In this document: positions 58,225-64,000 of the stretch, piece by piece
Numbering within the stretch: position 1 is the stretch's first letter
How the letters are laid out: the number at the start of each line of letters is the position of its first letter
DNA from: Niallia sp. Man26
GTDB lineage: Bacteria; Bacillota; Bacilli; Bacillales; Cytobacillaceae
NCBI RefSeq assembly: GCF_022049065.2
Contig: NZ_CP095743.1
Location: 3,115,001 to 3,179,000 of the forward strand
DNA length: 64,000 nt
Direction of reading: 5' to 3'
Notes under the pieces: model-generated
Seen by the model: only the letters and a program-made list of their open reading frames with translations
What the model was told of the DNA's origin: nothing
The model's database searches: none
Program-made: the position numbers and the translations under genes

Positions 58225-58848
58225 CTACATAAAGGTACTTGTTTGGACAGGAAAGAGCTGACCGTCAATGGAGAAGGAGATTCTCCCTGTTTCTTCTGAA
58301 ACAACGATAACCAATGCATCTGTCTGCTCTGTTATGCCGATAGCTGCTCTATGTCTTGTACCGAGTTTATCTTTCCCATTATAAAATTGAGACGTAGGAA
58401 AAATATTAGCAGCCGACACAATCATATCTTTATCAATCAATACACCGCCATCATGTAGCGGGTTCCCTGGATAGAAAATGGCTTCAAGTAGGTTGGAAGA
58501 CAGTTGTGCATTTAAGGTAATCCCGGAATGGACGAAATCCTCTAAATTATCCTTTCTTTTCATAGCAATCAGCGCACCATGCCGCTTCTCCGAAAATTGC
58601 TGGGCAGATGCCGTAAGCATCTCCATATAATCTGTGAACGGCTCCAAATAGGATTGCAAATAGTAAGAGGCTGCGAAGCTGTGAATGCTTTTAAACTGCT
58701 TGTTCATTTTCTCAAAATCATTTAAAACACAGCAATCTCGTTCACCAATGGAGTCATACAGGCTATGGAGATTTGCTAATAGAGAATGCAAATCTGCTTT
58801 AAGCTGACTCTTAATAAAAAGCGGCATATTCATATCCTCTGCAGACAA
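58225..58848 (-). CDS. cdaS: Sporulation diadenylate cyclase CdaS
   Basis: Makes cyclic di-AMP from two ATP. 207 residues, the same as B. subtilis CdaS. The N-terminal ~65 residues form the helical regulatory domain of CdaS, and the DAC domain follows with DGGVLID (133-139) and RHRAAIG (165-171). In B. subtilis it is made in the forespore and supports germination. The TTG start has AAGGAG 7 nt upstream. Other cyclases (CdaA, DisA) are expected elsewhere. Confidence 0.93.
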   Translation of the reverse strand: MSAEDMNMPLFIKSQLKADLHSLLANLHSLYDSIGERDCCVLNDFEKMNKQFKSIHSFAASYYLQSYLEPFTDYMEMLTASAQQFSEKRHGALIAMKRKDNLEDFVHSGITLNAQLSSNLLEAIFYPGNPLHDGGVLIDKDMIVSAANIFPTSQFYNGKDKLGTRHRAAIGITEQTDALVIVVSEETGRISFSIDGQLFPVQTSTFM

Positions 58849-59060
58849 GCTAACACTCCTTTTTCCTCATGCTCCTTTTTCTATACTATTTCCACTCTAT
58901 TGCCTTTCTATTCAGCAGCTGCTTGTTGGTGAAGGAATGAAATTCTCCTAATAAATTTGGTTTTTTAGCATATTTACCTTTCTTATGAAGGATTTTCCAC
59001 TCTATTAGCGAAATGATAGACAAGACATAACGAAACATCAACATAAGGGGTTGATTTAGA

Positions 59061-59618
59061 TTGCAATGGAAAAAAATGATTATCTGGCTTATCGGGATAG
59101 TGATTGGCATTGGGGGATTGACTGCCTCCGTCGTTTTCGCTGTCTTGATATTCTTAGAAAAAGATAAACCTTTAGAATCAAAGAGTGAAAAGCCTGCCGT
59201 GAGTGCAGCTTCTTCTCAGTCGGCAGGGTCAGAAGATATGAGCACAGAACCAGTCCATGAACCAATGGATGAAAGCATCGTTACATTGGCTGACGGCTCA
59301 AGCGGCCATGACTTTATCTCTGATTGGCATGATTTCTATAATGAAACACTAGGCTGGGGTAAACTTGAGACAGCGGATTATACAGAACAAAAAGAAGCGG
59401 CAGAAAGCATACTGTCCCAAGCTGAGAATATGGTCATTAATAACAGTCAAATCTCTGCTGATTTAGACCTTATTAAAGAAGCGGCAAACCTTGTAGCAGC
59501 AAACGACAATCGAGATGCTATGCGCAGCCTCCATCGATACTTTCACGACTTAGACATATATTTTAATGGCTACGATTATACCCAAACTTTTGGTGTTACT
59601 TCCTTTAAAGGAGAATAA
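59061..59618 (+). CDS. Membrane-anchored protein, DUF6241-like
   Basis: 185 residues: an N-terminal membrane anchor (about 5-30), a Ser/Glu/Pro-rich linker (35-75), then an extracytoplasmic helical domain (about 85-185) with DFISDWHDFYNETLGWGKLE. The domain resembles DUF6241 of Bacilli, of unknown function; this name is from memory and moderately sure. TTG start behind AAGGGG. The 3' end converges with nos. Confidence 0.66.
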   Translation: MQWKKMIIWLIGIVIGIGGLTASVVFAVLIFLEKDKPLESKSEKPAVSAASSQSAGSEDMSTEPVHEPMDESIVTLADGSSGHDFISDWHDFYNETLGWGKLETADYTEQKEAAESILSQAENMVINNSQISADLDLIKEAANLVAANDNRDAMRSLHRYFHDLDIYFNGYDYTQTFGVTSFKGE

Positions 59619-59626
59619 CGAACAAT

Positions 59627-59665
59627 GCCTAATTTTTTCGCCTGTTGAAGAAATTAGGCTTTTTT
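59627..59665. terminator. Bidirectional terminator overlapping the nos stop codon
   Basis: Arms of about 13 nt (TGCCTAATTTTTT with AAGAAATTAGGCT) followed by T-runs on the plus strand. Part of the hairpin codes for the last residues of NOS. Confidence 0.72.
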
Positions 59666-60702
59666 ATTTCATTGTTATAGCGTTTATGAAAGATGTGCGT
59701 CGCAGCAGGAGACAGAGGCGGAATCAGCCAAGCCCAATTTCCAGTTATATCCCGGCCTGCCTCCACCTCCTTGCCTTCAAATATTTTAAACTGCTGTGCC
59801 GCTGTATGATGATCAACAATGGTCACACCTAATTGCCGAAATGATTCCAAAACGGCAATATTCAATTCGACAAGCGCCTTGTCTTTCCATAAAGAGGCAG
59901 ACTTTTTCGTTTGAAGTCCCATTGCTTCCCCAATAGCTGGAAGCATATTATAACGGTTTTCATCAGCAAGGTTTCTTGCGCCGATTTCTGTTCCCATATA
60001 CCAGCCGTTAAATGGGGCTGCAGTATAAGAAATGCCGCCAATCTCCAGCCTCATGCTCGAAATGATCGGCACAGCATACCACTGCAGCTCTAAGTCGGCG
60101 AACCAGCTATATTCCGGATGGCAGATGGGCACTTGTAATACAAGCTCTGCCGGGATTTCAACCAGCTTCGGTTTATTTTGATTGATTTGCACGACGAGCG
60201 GCAATATATCAAAATTCGTTCCCTGCCCTTTCCAGCCAAGTGTCTCACAGTATTCTGTAAAGGAGATGGAATCAGGATCTCCTACTATTCCATATTTTGT
60301 ATTATAGCCAGCATAACGAAGCAATTGATGATTCAAAATATGGAAAGACTCGCCTGCTTTCTCTTGCGGAAATACAGTGATAGTCGGCCTTATTTTTCCC
60401 CCATTAGTTGCATACTCCATATGTTCAAATAATGAATTAATCATTTCCTCTTCCGATCGTACAGATCTCCTATCGATTACATGGAGATTCTTCCAAAATA
60501 ATCTGCCGATACAGCGATTGCTGTTTCTCCAGGCAAGCATTGCACCATATGCCAGTTCTTCATATGTATGCTCATAGTATCCTTGGGATAAAATTTGCGA
60601 TTTTATTTCTGCCAATCTACCTTCAATCCGATCATTTTGCTCCCATTCAGAGTAGCATAATTGAATAAAGGCTGAAGCTTCCTCGAATAAATCAATTTCC
60701 AA
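59629..60702 (-). CDS. nos: Bacterial nitric oxide synthase oxygenase
   Basis: Oxygenase-only nitric oxide synthase of 357 residues, making NO and citrulline from arginine. The haem thiolate is Cys64 in [11 protein letters not shown] and the substrate glutamate lies in [12 protein letters not shown] and F residues of the pterin site are near GNWAWLIPP. There is no reductase domain; bacterial NOS borrows flavodoxin-type reductants. Monocistronic. NO here may protect against oxidative stress or antibiotics, as reported in B. subtilis. Confidence 0.95.
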   Translation of the reverse strand: MEIDLFEEASAFIQLCYSEWEQNDRIEGRLAEIKSQILSQGYYEHTYEELAYGAMLAWRNSNRCIGRLFWKNLHVIDRRSVRSEEEMINSLFEHMEYATNGGKIRPTITVFPQEKAGESFHILNHQLLRYAGYNTKYGIVGDPDSISFTEYCETLGWKGQGTNFDILPLVVQINQNKPKLVEIPAELVLQVPICHPEYSWFADLELQWYAVPIISSMRLEIGGISYTAAPFNGWYMGTEIGARNLADENRYNMLPAIGEAMGLQTKKSASLWKDKALVELNIAVLESFRQLGVTIVDHHTAAQQFKIFEGKEVEAGRDITGNWAWLIPPLSPAATHIFHKRYNNEIKKPNFFNRRKN

Positions 60703-60763
60703 CGAAAGTCCTCCTGTTTTAAAAAGTCTTTTTTATATTTTACAATTTTATGGAGAAAAACCA

Positions 60764-62161
60764 TCATTTCAAAAACCGTCGGACAAGCTTGAGCTGCTGA
60801 TCTGTATATGGAGGAAAGAGGTCTGTCATCTTTAAGCTTTTTCCCCTTTTTAAAACACTTCTCTTATGGGAAAAAGCCTCAAAGCTGTAGATACCATGAT
60901 AGGAACCAATACCTGAGGTTCCAACGCCTCCGAACGGCAAATTAGGATTTGCCAAATGTGTCAGTGTATCATTTATGCTGACACCGCCAGATGGGACAGT
61001 GTTTAGCCAATACTCTTCCTCCATCTTATTTTGTGTGAAAATATACATCGCGAGAGCCTTTGGCATGCTTGTTACCTTTTTTACTGCTGCCCTTTTTTCT
61101 GAATAGCCGATAATCGGCAAGATTGGTCCAAAGATTTCATCCTGCATGGAAGGTGAATCCCAGTCAGCACTTATTATTGTTGGCTCAAGGAACCTTTCGT
61201 CTTCCTTCCCGCCACCGCCATGCACAATGCTTCCTTCTTCCGCTTTCATAATTTGCTGAAGCCGCGCAAAATGCCTCATATTAACAATTCTTCCGAAATG
61301 CTCACTTCTTTCAACTGATTCTCCATAAAAACGAGTTATCGTCTTTTTCATTTCCTCGATAAGTTCATCTTTTATACGTTCATGTGCTAACACATAATCT
61401 GGAGCGACACAGGTTTGTCCTGCATTGACTGTCTTTCCCCATATAATCTTGTCAGCAGCCAGCTTTATATCTGCCGTTTCATCAACAATTGCCGGACTTT
61501 TGCCTCCTAATTCTAACGTTACAGGAACGAGGTTTTCTGCGGCTGCCTTCATAACAAGCTTCCCAACAGCTGGACTTCCCGTAAAAAATATATAATCGAA
61601 TTTCCCTTGAAGGAGTGCCTTGTTCGTTTCTACTCCTCCTTCGACTATACACACAAAACTTGGATCAAATGTGGCTGAAATCATTTCTGTTACAGTCTTT
61701 GATACAGCAGGTACTAGTTCGGACGGTTTTAAGACAGCACAGTTTCCTGCTGCGATTGCGCCAATGAGCGGTTCAATCAGAAGCTGAAACGGATAGTTGA
61801 AGGGACCAATAATCAGCACTGTGCCATACGGCTCGTGACGGATATAGCTTTTGGCTGGAAAAAGCGCTATTGGCGAGCTTACTTTTTTTATTTTTGTCCA
61901 TTTTGATAAGTTTTTTATCGTATAGGTGATGCTTTGCAATACAAAGCCTATTTCTGTTGCATAGGACTCAAATGGATGCTTGCCTAAATCTGATTGCAAA
62001 GCATCTATAAGCTTTCCTTCATTATCAAGAATAGCCTGCCGTAATTTTTTAAGCTGGTTTATTCGGAAGCTAACATCTAATGTTTGTTTTGTTTCAAAAA
62101 ACTCTTTACTCTTTTTTATGATTTCTTTCACTTCATACAATTCAATGTCTTTTTCGTTCAT
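60764..62161 (-). CDS. ywdH: Aldehyde dehydrogenase (YwdH-like, class 3)
   Basis: NAD(P)-dependent aldehyde dehydrogenase of 465 residues with active-site Glu217 (TLELGGKSP) and Cys251 (NAGQTCVAP). Length and the C-terminal hydrophobic-basic tail fit the class 3 fatty aldehyde group like YwdH. Substrates are probably medium or long-chain aldehydes. Separated from aroD by a terminator, so independently expressed. Confidence 0.87.
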   Translation of the reverse strand: MNEKDIELYEVKEIIKKSKEFFETKQTLDVSFRINQLKKLRQAILDNEGKLIDALQSDLGKHPFESYATEIGFVLQSITYTIKNLSKWTKIKKVSSPIALFPAKSYIRHEPYGTVLIIGPFNYPFQLLIEPLIGAIAAGNCAVLKPSELVPAVSKTVTEMISATFDPSFVCIVEGGVETNKALLQGKFDYIFFTGSPAVGKLVMKAAAENLVPVTLELGGKSPAIVDETADIKLAADKIIWGKTVNAGQTCVAPDYVLAHERIKDELIEEMKKTITRFYGESVERSEHFGRIVNMRHFARLQQIMKAEEGSIVHGGGGKEDERFLEPTIISADWDSPSMQDEIFGPILPIIGYSEKRAAVKKVTSMPKALAMYIFTQNKMEEEYWLNTVPSGGVSINDTLTHLANPNLPFGGVGTSGIGSYHGIYSFEAFSHKRSVLKRGKSLKMTDLFPPYTDQQLKLVRRFLK

Positions 62162-62188
62162 ATCAGGTCCCTTTCTGAAATTAGATTA

Positions 62189-62218
62189 TAAAAAAGGAGA
62201 ATCCTTAACAGATTCTCT
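62189..62218 (-). terminator. Terminator of aroK-aroD
   Basis: Arms AGAATC and GATTCT, extended by GGAG pairing, with six T on the minus strand, just after the aroD stop. Confidence 0.68.
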
Positions 62219-62224
62219 ATGTTG

Positions 62225-62989
62225 TCATATGCTGTCATGCAAGATAGCCATTGCTTGTTTTAATTTCCCGATCGGTATTTGTCCAGGAGCAGAGGCTTTT
62301 TTGGCGGCGCCAAATGTAAGAGCCGAACCAAAAGCTTCGCCGGCAATACGGCTTATAGCTCCTTGTCCTCCCATTGACATAGCTATGATTGGTCTGTCCG
62401 CATATTTCTCTTTCATCGTATTTACTGCATCCAACAGTGTAATCACATCTTGCATGCTTTGCGGCATGAGTGCAATCTTAGGCAGGTCCCCGCCCAATTC
62501 CTGTGCCTTTTTCAGCCGGGCAATGATTTCTTCTTTCGCCGGTGTCTGACCAAAATCATGATTGGAAAGGATGACCGCAACTTGGTGGTCATGAGCAAAC
62601 TTAATAAGCTCCACTACATCTTCTTCTTGCCCAAACAGCTCCACATCTATTAAATCAGCAGCTCCTGAACTTGCTGCCGCTTTATTTATCATACTATAAG
62701 CTTCCCGCTCAATCTCTCTTTCGCCGCCTTCCTTCTTGCTTCGGAAGGTAAAAACAAGAGGCGTATCACCGATCCAATTTCTAATATATGTGAGCGTACG
62801 AAGTACTTCGTTTACATCGTCTCCATTTTCAAAAAAGTCAACGCGCCATTCAATTACATCGACTCCTTCGCTCATCAAAAATTCTGCTTCTTCCTTAAGC
62901 TGGCTTGCTGTTTCACCAATTAATGAAACACAGATTTTGGGTATGCCTTCACCGATTGTAACAGCTCTAATTTTTAACGGTCTAACCAT
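62225..62989 (-). CDS. aroD: 3-dehydroquinate dehydratase, type I
   Basis: Third step of the shikimate pathway: dehydroquinate to dehydroshikimate by a Schiff-base mechanism. TIM barrel of 254 residues with His144 (VILSNHDFGQTP) and the Schiff-base Lys171 (LPKIALMPQS), plus GEGIPKICVSL and FTFRSKKEGG. About 40 bp after aroK; the two form a short shikimate operon. Confidence 0.95.
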   Translation of the reverse strand: MVRPLKIRAVTIGEGIPKICVSLIGETASQLKEEAEFLMSEGVDVIEWRVDFFENGDDVNEVLRTLTYIRNWIGDTPLVFTFRSKKEGGEREIEREAYSMINKAAASSGAADLIDVELFGQEEDVVELIKFAHDHQVAVILSNHDFGQTPAKEEIIARLKKAQELGGDLPKIALMPQSMQDVITLLDAVNTMKEKYADRPIIAMSMGGQGAISRIAGEAFGSALTFGAAKKASAPGQIPIGKLKQAMAILHDSI

Positions 62990-63027
62990 TTATGCACCTC
63001 TATTGTTATTGTTGATCTTCGTTTTAA

Positions 63028-63582
63028 TTACCTTGGTTCATATAAATCCCAAGCATATTTTAAAGAATCAACAATATAATCTGCAATTTCTTCCATATCC
63101 TTGCTGTCTGTATCTACCTTCGAATGGTGGTCAGCATAAATTTGTTTCCTGCTGTTGAACAGCTCCTCCATATCATCAAGCGATTTATCCTTAAGGACAG
63201 GTCTGCTGTCAATGATAAGATTAATTCGATCCTTCCAAGAATCCCAAGATAGGTCTAGATGGATAACAATACAGTTGTCTAAGCAAGCCTGCTTAATTTC
63301 TTCCTGCAAGAAGGAACCGCCGCCAAGTGAAAGAACAAGGAGCTTTTTTTTGCTCAGCTCTGTCACCACTTGCTTTTCTTTTTCTCTGAATGCTTTTTCT
63401 CCAACCTGTTCGAAGATTTTTGAAACAGGCATGCCATACTCTTCTTCAATAACATGATCTACATCCAAAAAGTCGCGATACAGCTTTTTGGCAACTATCT
63501 TCCCTATACTTGTTTTGCCAACGCCCATAAAGCCAATGAAAACTACACTTTTTTCCCTTAATGGTACCCGATTGTTTTCCAA
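63028..63582 (-). CDS. aroK: Shikimate kinase
   Basis: Phosphorylates shikimate with ATP. 184 residues from a TTG at 63582, chosen because GTAGGAGG lies 7 nt upstream; an in-frame ATG at 63645 has no ribosome site. Walker A GFMGVGKTS (17-25), the shikimate-binding Asp/Arg region DVDHVIEEEYG, GGGSF, and the lid segment DSRPVL. It pairs with aroD downstream. Confidence 0.92.
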   Translation of the reverse strand: MENNRVPLREKSVVFIGFMGVGKTSIGKIVAKKLYRDFLDVDHVIEEEYGMPVSKIFEQVGEKAFREKEKQVVTELSKKKLLVLSLGGGSFLQEEIKQACLDNCIVIHLDLSWDSWKDRINLIIDSRPVLKDKSLDDMEELFNSRKQIYADHHSKVDTDSKDMEEIADYIVDSLKYAWDLYEPR

Positions 63583-63669
63583 GATGATGCCTCCTACTAT
63601 TTTCGTGACAGCAAAATATTTTTTACGTCGTATTCTACTACTCATTATAAAATAATTATAGGGCTAATC

Positions 63670-63859
63670 CTAGTTTATTCTTCTGAATATTCTATTGTCT
63701 GCATGCATACATATGATTGATTGGATGATGATGAAAAGAACTGCCTCTTTCTCAATCGTTGTAAAATTTTCTCCTTTATCATTCAATTCCCTGTAATAGC
63801 TGTTCTATTTTCTCTGCTGTGTAACCCCTTCCTTTCTTATCATTACAAGAATCTTTCAT
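63670..63859 (-). pseudogene. Small gene split by a one-base frameshift
   Basis: The first frame reads MKDSCNDKKGRGYTAEKIEQ then LLQGIE and stops at 63779. One base over, the reading continues as ELNDKGENFTTIEKEAV, then a hydrophobic stretch LFIIIQSIICM, ending at 63670. Removing one G of CAGGGAA would join them into 62 residues. It could be a decayed gene, a programmed shift or a sequencing error. Family not recognised; the ribosome site is weak. Confidence 0.42.
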
Positions 63860-63911
63860 TTTAGCATTCTATCATTCAAAAAAAGTTATTTATAATAATT
63901 ATAAAATAGTA

Positions 63912-63939
63912 TTGATTTTTTAATTATAGATGATATTAT
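63912..63939 (+). promoter_or_regulatory. Candidate SigA promoter of the gene at the window edge
   Basis: TTGATT (63912-63917), 16 bp, TATTAT (63934-63939), about 45 bp upstream of the start codon at 63983. Confidence 0.45.
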
Positions 63940-63982
63940 TATGTACATAAGATAAAGAACCAACAAATTACGAGGTGATTAT

Positions 63983-64000
63983 ATGTCAAACAATAAACTA
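63983..64000 (+). CDS. Start of a gene cut by the window edge
   Basis: ATG with GAGGTGAT 4 nt upstream begins MSNNKL and then leaves the window. Too short to identify. Confidence 0.55.

Larger units (their letters stand above)
63583..63982. other. Region upstream of aroK
   Basis: About 400 bp. It holds the apparent frameshifted small gene (63670-63859, minus strand), the aroK promoter, and at its right end a plus-strand promoter for the gene entering the window edge. Confidence 0.5.

Noticed and set aside
58886..59110. 74-codon minus-strand frame between cdaS and the DUF6241-like gene
   Set aside because: Overlaps the start of the well-supported plus-strand gene and has no ribosome site or coding character.

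Overview
The window is chromosomal DNA of a low-GC, endospore-forming member of the Bacillaceae. Gene order over the first 22 kb follows the yun / suf / met / yus region of Bacillus subtilis. Spore genes (yunB, yuzL, CotF-type coat proteins, a Spo0E-like protein, cdaS) support this. The exact genus cannot be fixed from sequence alone. No rRNA, tRNA, prophage, insertion sequence or CRISPR array was seen. Nearly all genes up to 37 kb lie on the minus strand.

Layout. 0-5 kb: yunB, an HD-GYP phosphodiesterase, yunC, yunD and a DUF72 protein. 5-10 kb: the Fe-S assembly operon sufCDSUB. 10-14 kb: a YurZ-type protein and the methionine importer metNPQ under a SAM (S-box) riboswitch. 14-16 kb: yusD, yusE, yusF, gcvH and yusI. 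16-21 kb: the beta-oxidation genes fadN and fadE, without the fadA that normally lies between them. 20.7-22 kb: yuzL, two coat genes, and yusU behind a near-ideal Fur box. 22-25.5 kb: a RodA-type SEDS protein, a chemoreceptor and a poorly explained 430-bp gap. 25.6-28 kb: the cystine importer tcyABC. 28-37 kb: a permuted NlpC-like protein, the heterodimeric ABC exporter YfiB/YfiC, a large chemoreceptor, a 2-hydroxyacid dehydrogenase and a PfkB kinase. 37-41 kb: uppP, a Spo0E-like protein, an AI-2E-type permease and a YfnA-type amino-acid permease. 41-45 kb: a MarR/MMPL efflux pair. 45-48 kb: a hotdog thioesterase, hxlR divergent from hxlAB (formaldehyde fixation), and an SDR. 48-54 kb: a class D sortase followed on the same strand by a 1781-residue wall-anchored YhcR-like nuclease/nucleotidase. 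54-64 kb: small unknown genes, a pyruvate kinase lacking its C-terminal domain, an esterase, a CBO0543-type membrane protein, cdaS, a DUF6241-like surface protein, nos, an aldehyde dehydrogenase, aroD and aroK.

The most unusual points are these. The YhcR-like protein carries two tandem complete 5'-nucleotidase modules plus a lamin-tail domain, and it sits next to its dedicated sortase. The pyruvate kinase keeps all catalytic residues but has no C domain. fadA is missing from the fad operon. A Fur box abuts the yusU promoter. A small gene upstream of aroK seems to be split by a one-base frameshift. Operator-like repeats lie in front of hxlA and of the MarR gene. Functions are inferred from family motifs and recalled synteny; no database search was run.
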